A stretch of DNA of 64,000 nt from Gallaecimonas xiamenensis 3-C-1 (GTDB lineage Bacteria; Pseudomonadota; Gammaproteobacteria; Enterobacterales; Gallaecimonadaceae). The notes below the pieces were generated by a model. That model ran no database searches. It saw nothing but the letters and a program-made list of their open reading frames with translations, and was not told the origin of the DNA. Positions 34,067 through 43,001 of this stretch are shown here, in pieces; position 1 is the first letter of the stretch; each line of letters opens with the position of its first letter. The stretch covers positions 48,740-112,739 of the forward strand of contig NZ_AMRI01000013.1 in NCBI RefSeq assembly GCF_000299915.1. Direction: 5' to 3'. The position numbers were made by a program, and so were the translations under genes.

Positions 34067-37033
34067 ATGAAAAAGACACTTCTGCTTGGCAGCCTCTTGC
34101 TTGCAGGCTGCGGCGGTGGTGGCGGAGACCCGGCCTCCCCCAGCACCAACCAGGCGCCCAGCACCAGCCCCATGACCCTGGCCTACCAGTGGCAGACCCA
34201 AGAGGCCAGCGGCAACTGGCGCCAGTTTGCCCAGGACGCCGACGGTGACAACCTCAACGCCAGCATCAGCCAGCAGGGGCAGTTGGGCCGCTTCAGCCTC
34301 GAAGGAGACCAACTGCTGTATCTGGCCAACAGCGGCGCCCAGGGCCAGGATCAGGGCCAGCTGACCGTCAGCGACGGCCGGGGCGGCCAGGCGACCCTGG
34401 GGATCACAGTGACCCAGGTGGATGGCCGTGACGGTGTGGCAGTGGCCCTGGCCCAGGGGGACGCCAGCCTCACCAGCAGCCCGGCCTTGCTGGCCCGTAT
34501 CAAGCAGGAGATCCAGGACGTCCAGGCCAGCCAACAGCAGTTGGTGACACAGCTGTTTGGGAACGGCGCCATCGACTATGCCCCGGGCAACCGCACCCAG
34601 CTGTTCAATGTCACCGAACCGGATCGTACCTTTAGCCTGATCAACGCCAACGGCGGCCAGGTGCTGGCCATTGCCGGCGAGGTGCAGGGGGGCCGCTATG
34701 GGGGCATAGGCACCCACCTCTTTGCCCGTTTCCAGGCCGGCGAGCTGTTGGCCATGGCCCCGGCGGCAGAGCAACTGCTGGCCTGGCTGATGCAGGATGC
34801 GGATCTCAGCCAGCCCCACACCCTGGCCCTGAGTTTTCTGGCCGGCCAAGAGGAGGCCACCCGCCAGTGGCTGGAGGCCCAGCACCCCAACTGGACCCTG
34901 CTGGGGTGCAGCGACGTCGCCGCCCTGGACAACTGCCTGGCCCAGGCCGACCTGGTGATCAGTGGCTGGCGGGGCAACGACCAGGACGCCGCCGCCATCG
35001 TCGCCAGTTTCCAGGGGGCACTGGCCCAGGGCAAGGGGCTCTTCTACCAACACAACTGGTACGAAGCCACCAGCCCGGTGGCGGATGCCATTACCGAACT
35101 GATGGGCGCCAGCCTGCCTTACGGCGGCAACTACTGGGCCAATGCCAGCGCCAATTGGAACCAGGCCCAGGCCATGCTGGACCAGGCGCCCTGGCTGGCC
35201 GCCGAACAGCGCCTTACCCAGCACTTTATCGACCAGGACTTCGCCTTCGACTGGTCCGGCTGCACCAGCTACGTAGGCAAGGTCAGCTGTGACCAGGTGG
35301 CCGGCTTCGACCAGGCCTTTCTCAGCGGCGCCCGCAGCCTTAAAAACGCCCTCAACCGTCTGGACAGCCAGGGCCTGGACCTTTTTGCCGAACCCAACCT
35401 GACCCTGCTCAAGCTGTTCGTATTGCTGGGAGACAGCTACCGCGCCCAGATCCATTACCCCATGGACAAGGAAAGCACCGACCCCAACCAGTTCCTGGCC
35501 GCCTACCTGGCCGACCACCTGGCCTACTACCACAGGGCCAGCAACCCGGCCCAGGCCGACCTTGGCAACTTCAGCGACCCCATAGCAACGGCACCGGCCC
35601 TGGTCAGCCAGACCCTGACCTTCACCCTGAACGGCCACAGCAACTACCGGGGCACCGGCCTTTACCTGCTGCCGGGCCAGCGTATCGAGCTGGAACGCAC
35701 CGACGGCCAGCCATTGGCCCTGGCCGCCTTTATCAATACCCAGCGCAGCGGCTCTACCCGTGAGTTCAACGCCAACGGCTACCTCAGGCCCAAGTTCCTG
35801 CGCTCCCCCCAGTTCAGCCTGACTCAAGGCCAGCAACAACAGCTGACCAGCCCCTACGGCGGCCCGCTGATGGTGCAGCTACCCGCCGGCAGCGGCCAGG
35901 TCAGCCTCAAGGTCAGCAACCTCAGCCCCTATCCCTACCTGAGCGACTTTGCCAATGCCGCCGACTACCTGGCGCAACTGGACGATTCCCCCCTGGCCTG
36001 GGCCGGCCTGCGTACCGATTTTGTCGAGATCAATTCCCGCAAGCAGATGATGAAGGCCTTTATCTACGCCGACCGCTACCAGGGGGACGTGACCCAGGCC
36101 CTGGACGACGTCTGGGCCTATATGATCAAGGGCACTTACGATCTGGCCGGCTTCCAGGGGGACGGCCTGGCCCTGGCCGGGACCGTGGCGGCGCGCTGCA
36201 CTAGCCTGGGCTGGGACTGCACCGACCCGCAAATCCACGCCAAACCCAAGGTACAGCACATCAACGTGGACGAAGCCGCCGAGTGTGGCGCCGGCTGCTC
36301 CGGCAACCCCTACGACCAGTCCTGGGCCCTGAGTCCCTTCGGCTGGGGAGAGAGCCACGAGATAGGCCACAATCTGCAACGCAGCCGCCTGAAGATCTAC
36401 GGCGGCCGCTCCGGGGAGGTGTCCAACAACATCTTCCCCCTCTACAAGGGCTGGCAACGCTTTCACGACAGTGGCGAACGCATCGAAAGCTGCGACCGCC
36501 AGGACCCGGCCCTGACCTACGGCTGGCTCCAGCAGGCCCAGACCCAGGCCGATCCCAGCCAGGCCATGTACGACAAGCTGTGGAGCCAGACCGGCACCTA
36601 CGACAACGCCGGTACCCGCCTGGATTTCTACCTGCAGCTGGCCTTTATGGCTGACGACATCGCCGGCCTGGACAACGGCTGGCAGCTCTACACCCTGCTC
36701 TACCTGCAAGAAAGGCTGTTCACCCAGGCCGCCGCCGACCCGGACCGCTGGGCTGCGCAAAAAGGCGCCCTGGGCATGGCCAGCTTCGCCACGGCACCGG
36801 ACCCGGACGGCAACGACTTTATGCTGATGGGGCTTTCCTGGCTGCTGCAACGGGATATGCGCGGTTATTTTGACCTTTGGGGCATCGGCTACAGCGCCGA
36901 CGCCGGCGCCCAGGTGGCGGCCTACGGCTTTGCCCCCGCCGCCAAGGTCTATTACCAGGTGCAAAGCCAGTGCGCCGACATGCAAGTGCCCAAGCTGCCC
37001 GTTGACGGCACCAGCAGTTGGCCAGCCACCTGA
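34067..37033 (+). CDS. M60 / ImpA-family metalloprotease lipoprotein
   Basis: A 988-residue surface or periplasmic lipoprotein. The signal is MKKTLLLGSLLLAGC followed by GGGGG, a flexible anchor. After a cadherin/Ig-like part (about 35-130), the centre resembles ImpA-type proteins. The catalytic site is HEIGHN (His764, Glu765, His768) with a further glutamate at about 784 in GGRSGEVSN, the M60 gluzincin pattern HExxH-x(8,28)-E. M60-type enzymes (SslE, AcfD, ImpA, enhancin) cleave mucin-type O-glycoproteins. That substrate is inferred from the family. Multiple paired cysteines occur. It stands alone. Confidence 0.85.
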   Translation: MKKTLLLGSLLLAGCGGGGGDPASPSTNQAPSTSPMTLAYQWQTQEASGNWRQFAQDADGDNLNASISQQGQLGRFSLEGDQLLYLANSGAQGQDQGQLTVSDGRGGQATLGITVTQVDGRDGVAVALAQGDASLTSSPALLARIKQEIQDVQASQQQLVTQLFGNGAIDYAPGNRTQLFNVTEPDRTFSLINANGGQVLAIAGEVQGGRYGGIGTHLFARFQAGELLAMAPAAEQLLAWLMQDADLSQPHTLALSFLAGQEEATRQWLEAQHPNWTLLGCSDVAALDNCLAQADLVISGWRGNDQDAAAIVASFQGALAQGKGLFYQHNWYEATSPVADAITELMGASLPYGGNYWANASANWNQAQAMLDQAPWLAAEQRLTQHFIDQDFAFDWSGCTSYVGKVSCDQVAGFDQAFLSGARSLKNALNRLDSQGLDLFAEPNLTLLKLFVLLGDSYRAQIHYPMDKESTDPNQFLAAYLADHLAYYHRASNPAQADLGNFSDPIATAPALVSQTLTFTLNGHSNYRGTGLYLLPGQRIELERTDGQPLALAAFINTQRSGSTREFNANGYLRPKFLRSPQFSLTQGQQQQLTSPYGGPLMVQLPAGSGQVSLKVSNLSPYPYLSDFANAADYLAQLDDSPLAWAGLRTDFVEINSRKQMMKAFIYADRYQGDVTQALDDVWAYMIKGTYDLAGFQGDGLALAGTVAARCTSLGWDCTDPQIHAKPKVQHINVDEAAECGAGCSGNPYDQSWALSPFGWGESHEIGHNLQRSRLKIYGGRSGEVSNNIFPLYKGWQRFHDSGERIESCDRQDPALTYGWLQQAQTQADPSQAMYDKLWSQTGTYDNAGTRLDFYLQLAFMADDIAGLDNGWQLYTLLYLQERLFTQAAADPDRWAAQKGALGMASFATAPDPDGNDFMLMGLSWLLQRDMRGYFDLWGIGYSADAGAQVAAYGFAPAAKVYYQVQSQCADMQVPKLPVDGTSSWPAT

Positions 37034-37088
37034 AGGCTTGACCTGGGCCGCCGTAGGGGCGAGGCTCTGGCGGCAACAGGAGGACTCC

Positions 37089-37337
37089 ATGGCCAAGATT
37101 GAATTCAACAACGCCGAAAAGGACGAGATAGTCAGGGCGATACAGCGCTACTTCGACACCGAGCTGGACCAGGAATTGGGCCAGTTTGACGCCGAGTTCC
37201 TGCTGGATTTCTTTGCCGAAAAGATAGGGCCGCGCTTTTACAACCAGGCCTTGAGCGACGCCCGCCTGGTGGTGGAACAGCGCTTGGAAGGGATATCGGA
37301 CGGCTTTTACGAACTGGAAAAGCCCCTGCCCAGATAA
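37089..37337 (+). CDS. DUF2164 family protein
   Basis: An 82-residue cytosolic protein with the DUF2164 pattern: EIVRAIQRYFDTELDQELGQFDAEFLLDFF (read in parts), then IGPRFYNQALSDARLVVEQRL. Length is typical. Function is unknown. An AGGAGG site sits 5 bases before the ATG. It starts about 55 bases after the metalloprotease stop, without a terminator between, so it may be cotranscribed. It is followed directly by its own terminator. Confidence 0.88.
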   Translation: MAKIEFNNAEKDEIVRAIQRYFDTELDQELGQFDAEFLLDFFAEKIGPRFYNQALSDARLVVEQRLEGISDGFYELEKPLPR

Positions 37338-37340
37338 ATA

Positions 37341-37366
37341 AAGCCCCGCCTGCGGGGCTTTTTTGT
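37341..37366. terminator. rho-independent terminator after the DUF2164 gene
   Basis: AAGCCCCGC / GCGGGGCTT hairpin followed by TTTTTG. The A tract before it may also serve the convergent glutaredoxin-like gene ending at 37367. Confidence 0.9.
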
Positions 37367-37756
37367 TCAGGGAGCGAAACGCGCCTGCAGATAGGCGTTG
37401 ATATCGCCGGACTCATAGAGCCATTGCACCTGGCCGTCGTCGCCGGTGATGCGCAGGCAAGGTACCTGCCCCTTGCCGCCCCCTGCAATCAGGGTCTGGC
37501 GGGCCTCCTGATCGCGCTGCACATTGGCCAGGGTGATGGGCAGGGCCAGGCGGTGGACTTCCTTTTTCACCTTGATGCAAAAAGGGCAGGTATTGAACTG
37601 AAAGAGGGTCAGCTGGCCGCAAGCCTGGTCCACTTCGGCCTGGCGGGCCGGGTCCCTGGTGATGGCCTTGGGTTTGGACAAAGCGGCGTAGAGCAGCATA
37701 AAAGGCATCAAGAGACGGCGAAGAACGATAAAAAACAAACGGATAACGACTTTCAT
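37367..37756 (-). CDS. membrane-anchored glutaredoxin-like protein
   Basis: A 129-residue protein. The N-terminal ~28 residues (VVIRLFFIVLRRLLMPFMLLYAA) form a transmembrane anchor. The rest is a thioredoxin/glutaredoxin fold with active site NTCPFCIKVKKE, the cis-proline segment GQVPCLRI and the YESGDINAYLQ end. This is the layout of glutathione S-transferase N-terminal-like 'glutaredoxin family' proteins found in marine Gammaproteobacteria. A redox role at the inner membrane is inferred. It is a single gene, between the DUF2164 terminator and the acyltransferase gene. Confidence 0.85.
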   Translation of the reverse strand: MKVVIRLFFIVLRRLLMPFMLLYAALSKPKAITRDPARQAEVDQACGQLTLFQFNTCPFCIKVKKEVHRLALPITLANVQRDQEARQTLIAGGGKGQVPCLRITGDDGQVQWLYESGDINAYLQARFAP

Positions 37757-37851
37757 AACAGCCTGTCGCCCGGCAGGGCCCGGTTGGGTTGAACGGAAAA
37801 CAGCGGGCAGTCTATCAGGGTGCCGCCCCGGCTTCGAGGCGGCATCTTGGC

Positions 37852-39042
37852 TCAGTAACTGTTCTGCCGCGCCTGCAAAGGCCGGGGCGTAGCAGCGGCC
37901 TTGGCCTTGAGGCCGAACAGCCAGCGCAGCAGGGCGACGCGGCGCACTATCTCAAAGCCAAGGGCGCAGCCCGCCAGGGTCAGTCCCAGCAGCGCCGGCA
38001 CCTCCAGCCACAACGGCAGGGCCAGGCCATGGAGATAGACCGCCGCCAGGATGATCAGGGTCTGGTGCAGCATGTACCAGGGCAGCACCGCCTCGTTGGC
38101 GTAATTGAGCCAAGGCCAGGGTCGGTTGAGCCAGCGGCCACCAAAGCCCAGCACCGCCAGCAGCCAGCACCAGTGGTTGAGGCTGAGCACCGCCCCCCAG
38201 ACCAGCCTGACCCAGAGCGCATCGCCATCGACGCCCGCGAAGGCGCCATGGCGCTCGGCAATGATTACCCCATAGGCCAGCAGCGCCAGCATCAAAAGCC
38301 ACCAGCGCTTGGCGATGGTGGCGTCCCACAGCCGCCGCTGGCAGACAAAAAAGTAGCCAAGCACCATCACCAGCAGGTACTTGCCATGGTTATACCAGTC
38401 GTCCAGCAAGGCATGGGTGCTGGGAAAGTCGGCCCTCAGCCAGAGCCAGATCCCCATCAGCGCGGCACAGGCCAGCATCAGCGCCGGCCACAGCCCCAGC
38501 TTCTGGGCCAAGGGGCGGGCGGCCAGCCAGCGCAGGGGCCTGGCCAGGGCCAACAGCACCAGGCTGTAGCAGAACAGGTAAGGCAGATACCAAAGATGGT
38601 TCCAGGTCAGCAGGCCTATGGCGCTCTGTTGATTGGGATAAAGCGAGGTGCCGGGGTTCAGGTACTGGGGCCAGAAGGCCCAGAAGCTCTGGTCGTAGCC
38701 CTGCTGCCAAACCAGTTGCCAATACATCTGGGGAGCGCAGATCACCACCATGCCCAACAGCAACGGCACCAGCAACCGCCGAGCCCGCAAGGCCAGCAAC
38801 TGGCCGGGGCGGTACTTGTGCTGCACCAGGGCCAGGGCCATGCCGCTGATGAAAAACAGCAGGGACATCCGCCACAGGTTGGACAGGATCATCCCGTCCT
38901 GCAGGGCCACCGAGGTCCTGTCACTCTTGATGTGCCAGTCCCAGTCGGCCACGTAGTACATGCCGATGTGGTAGAGGATCAAAAGCCCGAAGGCCAATAC
39001 CCTCAGGGCGTCAATATCGTAACGACGTTCAGATTGCTCCAT
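37852..39042 (-). CDS. acyltransferase-3 family membrane protein
   Basis: A 396-residue integral membrane protein with about ten transmembrane segments and the acyltransferase-3 opening DIDALRVLAFGLLILYHIGM, which holds the conserved histidine. Members (OafA, OpgC, NolL-like) transfer acetyl or succinyl groups to cell-surface glycans. The acceptor here is unknown. The start chosen is ATG 39042 with GCAGGA upstream. It diverges from a membrane LytTR regulator across 110 bases, so that regulator may control it. Confidence 0.85.
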   Translation of the reverse strand: MEQSERRYDIDALRVLAFGLLILYHIGMYYVADWDWHIKSDRTSVALQDGMILSNLWRMSLLFFISGMALALVQHKYRPGQLLALRARRLLVPLLLGMVVICAPQMYWQLVWQQGYDQSFWAFWPQYLNPGTSLYPNQQSAIGLLTWNHLWYLPYLFCYSLVLLALARPLRWLAARPLAQKLGLWPALMLACAALMGIWLWLRADFPSTHALLDDWYNHGKYLLVMVLGYFFVCQRRLWDATIAKRWWLLMLALLAYGVIIAERHGAFAGVDGDALWVRLVWGAVLSLNHWCWLLAVLGFGGRWLNRPWPWLNYANEAVLPWYMLHQTLIILAAVYLHGLALPLWLEVPALLGLTLAGCALGFEIVRRVALLRWLFGLKAKAAATPRPLQARQNSY

Positions 39043-39152
39043 GATGCGTCCTGCGGTTAGCGTTGAGTATTGGCAACAGCTTGCGCCAGCGGGCGCCGGG
39101 GCCACAGCGCCCAGTGACGCGCGGCGGGGCCCCAGGGATAAGAGGTGGAATA

Positions 39153-40019
39153 ATGGGACAAAGGGGATTTGCCGCCTTCGAACGGCACCGGCGCCTGTAT
39201 CTTTGGCTGGGGATCGGCCTCTACCTGCTGGTGGGCAACAGCATCAACGCCACCAGTGTCTGGATGGAAGCGGGCCGCCACGGGCCGGCCCAAATCGCCC
39301 TCTGGGAACCCTTCTGCTGGGAATACACCAGCCTGGTGGCCACCCTGATGGTGCTGCCCCTGCTGTTTTTCATGGCCCGCCGCCATCCTCCCAGGCTGGA
39401 ACGGCTGGGCGCCCTGCTGCTGGTCCACCTGGCCGCTTCCCTGGTGTTTTCCCTGGCCCATGTGGGGCTGATGGTGGCCTTTCGCAAAGGCATCTACAGC
39501 CTGGCTGGGGGCCATTACGATTTCGGCGACTGGCCAAGGGAGCTGCTCTACGAATACCGCAAGGACGCCTGGGGTTACCTGTGCTGGTATTTGGCCTACC
39601 AGCTGTTTGACGCCATTTACCGGCGCCTCAAGGGGGAAGCGGCGTTGATCGCCGACGCCGCCCCGGAAGACAGGGCAGCGGACGCCCTGCCCCAGCACCT
39701 GCTGGTGCGCAAGCTGGACAAGGAATACCTGGTCAAGGTGGCGGATATTCAGTGGATGGAGGCGGCGGGCAATTACGTGAACCTGCACAGCCAGGGCCGT
39801 ATTTACCCCCTAAGGGCCACCCTGGGCAAGCTGCTGGCGCAGCTGGCGCCGGCCGGGTTCAGCCGGGTGCATCGCAGTTTCGCGGTCAACCACAAGGCCA
39901 TAGACCATATTCGTTACCAGCCCAGTGGTGATGGGGAGATCACCTTGAAGGGGGGCCAGGTGCTGAACCTGTCGCGCCGCTACAAGGACGACTTCAAGGC
40001 CAGCCTGGGTCAGGCTTAA
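39153..40019 (+). CDS. membrane-bound LytTR transcriptional regulator
   Basis: A 288-residue protein. About four transmembrane segments occupy residues 14-155 (LYLWLGIGLYLLVGNSINAT, LVATLMVLPLLFFMA, LGALLLVHLAASLVFSLAHV, AWGYLCWYLAYQLF). A LytTR DNA-binding domain covers about 187-285 with KEYLVKVADIQWMEAAGNYV and FSRVHRSFAVNHKAID. This is a one-component design: a membrane sensor fused to a LytTR output. It starts 110 bases from the divergent acyltransferase gene. Its end overlaps the convergent zinc-ribbon gene by 4 bases. Confidence 0.88.
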   Translation: MGQRGFAAFERHRRLYLWLGIGLYLLVGNSINATSVWMEAGRHGPAQIALWEPFCWEYTSLVATLMVLPLLFFMARRHPPRLERLGALLLVHLAASLVFSLAHVGLMVAFRKGIYSLAGGHYDFGDWPRELLYEYRKDAWGYLCWYLAYQLFDAIYRRLKGEAALIADAAPEDRAADALPQHLLVRKLDKEYLVKVADIQWMEAAGNYVNLHSQGRIYPLRATLGKLLAQLAPAGFSRVHRSFAVNHKAIDHIRYQPSGDGEITLKGGQVLNLSRRYKDDFKASLGQA

Positions 40020-40384
40020 CGCCGCCCCCTGGCCAGCGCCAAAGGACGCAGGCCGCTGTTGCGGGCCAGGCGGAAGTCAGGCAGTTTCGGGGCGCGGCGG
40101 GCGGCTAGCCAGATACAGGCCAGGGTCAGGGCCAAGGCCAGGGGCGGCAGGGTCCAGAGCGGCCATTGGGGGCCCTGGCCGGCCAGCACCTTTTCCCAGG
40201 GCAGGTCCGCCAGCACCGAGCCCAGCACCCCCAACAGCAGCACCCAGCCACAGAACAGCAGGAAATAAAGAGACCAGTTCTCATGATGGCGCAGGCCGTA
40301 GCGAATGGAGGCACGGCAACCATCGCAGTGGTGGGCGCCGTGGACGGTGCGTCCGTAGCAGAAGGGGCAGATCAAGGTTTTCAT
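40016..40384 (-). CDS. zinc-ribbon membrane protein
   Basis: A 122-residue protein with an N-terminal zinc ribbon (CPFC at 6-9, CDGC at 20-23) and two transmembrane segments (YFLLFCGWVLLLGVLGSVLA and LPPLALALTLACIWLAA). It ends in a basic tail. No specific function is known for such small zinc-ribbon membrane proteins. Its 3' end overlaps the LytTR gene by 4 bases. Confidence 0.75.
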   Translation of the reverse strand: MKTLICPFCYGRTVHGAHHCDGCRASIRYGLRHHENWSLYFLLFCGWVLLLGVLGSVLADLPWEKVLAGQGPQWPLWTLPPLALALTLACIWLAARRAPKLPDFRLARNSGLRPLALARGRR

Positions 40385-40494
40385 GGACCATCCTTGGTGG
40401 TTGCTGGGTCCCTCTGGCGGGGATTAATTAACCAAGGTAAGCCAGGGGCCGCCATTCGCCAAGTCGCTTTTGTGAGCCACCTCAAAAGCCCGGC

Positions 40495-41988
40495 TTAAAG
40501 CTGACTGCGCACCGGCAGCCAGGCCAGTACCCGAGCCCAAAAACGGCGCCAAAGGCTGGCCTGGGGTTCCACCGACTGGGTCCAGAGTTCGCCGTCCCGG
40601 CAACGCCGCCACAACAGGCTGGAGCCGCTAAACTGCGGCTGCCAGCTCTGGGACCCCAGATAGGGCGCCAGGTGACCTTCCAACTGCGCCACCAGGGCCG
40701 GGCTGTCCAGCAGCAGCCCCATCTCGGTGTTGATGAAGATGGAGCGGGGGTCCAGGTTGAAGGTGCCCACATAGAGCTGGCGCCGGTCATAGGCGATCAG
40801 CTTGGCGTGCAGTCCCGACTGGCTGCCCGGTTCCTGCCCCCCCGGCAGCAAGGCGTCGGGAGCCAGTTCATAGAGGTTGATGCCGGCGCTGAGCATGGCT
40901 TCGCGCTGGGCGCTGTAGCCGGTGTGGGCCACCACCACATCGTTGGCGGCCAGGCTGTTGGTCAGCACCTGGTTGCGTACCCCTGAACCGGCCAGCACCC
41001 CCATCAGGGCGATGATCTCGTTGGACGGCACCAGGTAGGGGCTGACCACCAGCAGCTGGTGGCGGGTGGCCCTGGCCAGCCTGGCAAGGGCCACGGCGGT
41101 GCGGGAGCCGGCCCGGCGCCGGTTGCGGCGCAAAGGGTGTATTTTCGACGGCTGGTCGAACAGCACCTGGGCCTGGCCGGGCAGCAGGGGTTTGTCCAAC
41201 ACCCTTTTGGGCAGGCTTTGCAGCAGGGCCTGGCAATGGGGCTTGTCCCAAAAGGCGTGCAGCTTCTTAAAGGCCAGGCGCGCCTCTATCTTCAGGGGTT
41301 TTAGGGTAATAAGCCGGGACACGGGTACCGCCCATTGGGCGTTGTAGAAGAGATCGAAGGCGTCTCCCACCTCCACGGCCACGGCTCCCACCGCCAACAC
41401 GTCCATGTCCAGAAAGTTGCGCCTGGGGTGCAGGCCGAAGTACTCGTCCCCCACATTGCGCCCCCCCAGCACCACCACTTCCCCGTCGATCACCAGGGCC
41501 TTGTTGTGCATGCGGTGGTTGGCCCGGGAAAAATCCCAGAGCCATTCCAGGGGCCGGGTGATGGGGGTCAGCACCCGGCTGCCGAAAGGGTTGAACAGGC
41601 GGATGTTGACGTTGGGGTGGATGTTGAGCCGGGCGATCAGGGGGTCATCGTCGGTATGGATGTCGTCAATCAACAGCCTGACCCTGACCCCGCGCTCGGC
41701 AGCGTCCAACAGGGCCGCCAGCAGCAGTTTGCCGGAGGTGTCCACCCGCCACTGGTAATACTGGGCGTCGATGCTGACCTGGGCCGCTTCGATCAACGCC
41801 AGGCGCACCGCCAGGGCCTCTTTGTTGTCGTCCAACAGCCGCAAACCCTGGCCCAGGCGGCCACGCCAGGGCAGATCGTCCCGAGGGGGCAGCCGAGTGG
41901 AAGGTTCCCGGGCAAAACGGGGCACCCTGGTGGCAGCACCGGCCACCAACAGCGACAGGGATGTGAGCCACCAGCGCAGGCTACTCAA
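40495..41988 (-). CDS. phospholipase D family protein, ClsC-like cardiolipin synthase
   Basis: A 497-residue protein with two HKD motifs. The first is HNKALVID in RMHNKALVIDGEVVVLGGRN (about residue 165) and the second is HAKLIAYD, followed by GTFNLDPRS (about residue 400). Between them are typical PLD blocks (LLIDDIHTDDD). An N-terminal hydrophobic stretch (LTSLSLLVAGAA) suggests export or membrane attachment. Length and order match the YmdC/ClsC type, which makes cardiolipin from phosphatidylglycerol and phosphatidylethanolamine. No YmdB gene is adjacent, and ClsC may depend on it in E. coli. Confidence 0.88.
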   Translation of the reverse strand: MSSLRWWLTSLSLLVAGAATRVPRFAREPSTRLPPRDDLPWRGRLGQGLRLLDDNKEALAVRLALIEAAQVSIDAQYYQWRVDTSGKLLLAALLDAAERGVRVRLLIDDIHTDDDPLIARLNIHPNVNIRLFNPFGSRVLTPITRPLEWLWDFSRANHRMHNKALVIDGEVVVLGGRNVGDEYFGLHPRRNFLDMDVLAVGAVAVEVGDAFDLFYNAQWAVPVSRLITLKPLKIEARLAFKKLHAFWDKPHCQALLQSLPKRVLDKPLLPGQAQVLFDQPSKIHPLRRNRRRAGSRTAVALARLARATRHQLLVVSPYLVPSNEIIALMGVLAGSGVRNQVLTNSLAANDVVVAHTGYSAQREAMLSAGINLYELAPDALLPGGQEPGSQSGLHAKLIAYDRRQLYVGTFNLDPRSIFINTEMGLLLDSPALVAQLEGHLAPYLGSQSWQPQFSGSSLLWRRCRDGELWTQSVEPQASLWRRFWARVLAWLPVRSQL

Positions 41989-42245
41989 GGCCTGACCCTC
42001 GGATCCTGCCGTTGACCGCTCCAGACGACCAATTCAACCAAGTTACAGCTCCTGTTAAAACTTGTTGAGATATAACATAAATAACAACAACTTGCTGTAT
42101 TTGAGCGATCCCTTCACCGGCCTGGTGTTCGCAAAGAATAGTCTTTTCGTCCTAGGCGCTGTGGTGATCTGCAGTGGAAGTTGCCCTGCAGCTTTGATAA
42201 GGTGGCGGCCGCTCAAATAATGCCCAGCATCCAAAGGAGTGGATC
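41989..42245. other. A/T-richer intergenic region with a distant inverted repeat
   Basis: 257 bases between divergent genes. It holds ATTTGAGCG at 42099-42107 and its inverse CGCTCAAAT at 42210-42218, 102 bases apart. It also has an AT-rich tract (GATATAACATAAATAAC, about 42069-42085) likely to include promoter elements. No coding sequence is evident. Confidence 0.35.
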
Positions 42246-42908
42246 ATGCGAAAAGCGCTTCTCTTTACCGCCTTCTCTATGCTGCTGTCCGGCTGTGTCC
42301 AGACAGAGACCAAAGTTCAAGACAAACCCCAGTTCGACGTGGTGGTGACCCAGGTCAACCTGGAGGAAAGCGCCGTTAAATCCGAGGTACTGCACAAGCT
42401 GCAGAGCATTGCCGTGGCCGACCTGTCCGCCTTCCTGGTCAACACCTCACCGGAAAACCAGCGTCTCTACAAGAGCGTGGTCAAGAACACCCTGGACCTG
42501 CTGGCCGAAGATACCCGCTACCGCCTGGTAGGCCCGGCCAACTTTGCCAAGCAACTCAACGACATGAAAGTGTCCCTGGATCTCAACAGCATGAGCCAGG
42601 ACGAGGTTAACCAGATCCTCGCCAAGGCCGCCTACGCCATGGGCGTGCACGGGGTGGTGGTGGTGAGCCTGGAAGACGGCAAGGGTGACACCCGCTGGCT
42701 GGAAACCCCCAAGGACGCCAACGTCTCCGCTGCCATGCGGGTGCTGCGTACCCGTATTTACATGCCCCTGTGGGAGCAGCGTGAAGCCCTGGCCTGGGTG
42801 GACGTAAACAACGGCCTGGGCAATGTCAACGACGCTGCCCTGGACGAAGAAGTCAAAGGCTTCGTCCAGCCTCTGGTCCAGGCACTGCGCAGCGACTACC
42901 GCAACTGA
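42246..42908 (+). CDS. lipoprotein of unknown function
   Basis: A 220-residue lipoprotein. The signal MRKALLFTAFSMLLSGC carries the lipobox LSGC. The mature part is alpha/beta with VTQVNLEESAVKSEVLHKLQ (read in part), and it looks like a periplasmic domain related to peptidoglycan-associated penicillin-binding-protein activators or to curli-type CsgG-like folds. This similarity is loose and I do not claim a family. An AAGGAG site precedes the ATG. The gene is monocistronic and ends in a terminator. Confidence 0.7.
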   Translation: MRKALLFTAFSMLLSGCVQTETKVQDKPQFDVVVTQVNLEESAVKSEVLHKLQSIAVADLSAFLVNTSPENQRLYKSVVKNTLDLLAEDTRYRLVGPANFAKQLNDMKVSLDLNSMSQDEVNQILAKAAYAMGVHGVVVVSLEDGKGDTRWLETPKDANVSAAMRVLRTRIYMPLWEQREALAWVDVNNGLGNVNDAALDEEVKGFVQPLVQALRSDYRN

Positions 42909-42912
42909 TACC

Positions 42913-42938
42913 AAAGGGCGCCAAGGCGCCCTTTCCTT
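42913..42938 (+). terminator. rho-independent terminator after the lipoprotein gene
   Basis: AAAGGGCGCC / GGCGCCCTTT stem with an AA loop, then TCCTTTA. The T tract is interrupted but the hairpin is strong. Confidence 0.8.
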
Positions 42939-43001
42939 TACCTACAGCGCTGGTGCGTCGTTTACACTTAGCTAACCTCCGTCGCAGGTAGCAGGTGGAC
43001 C

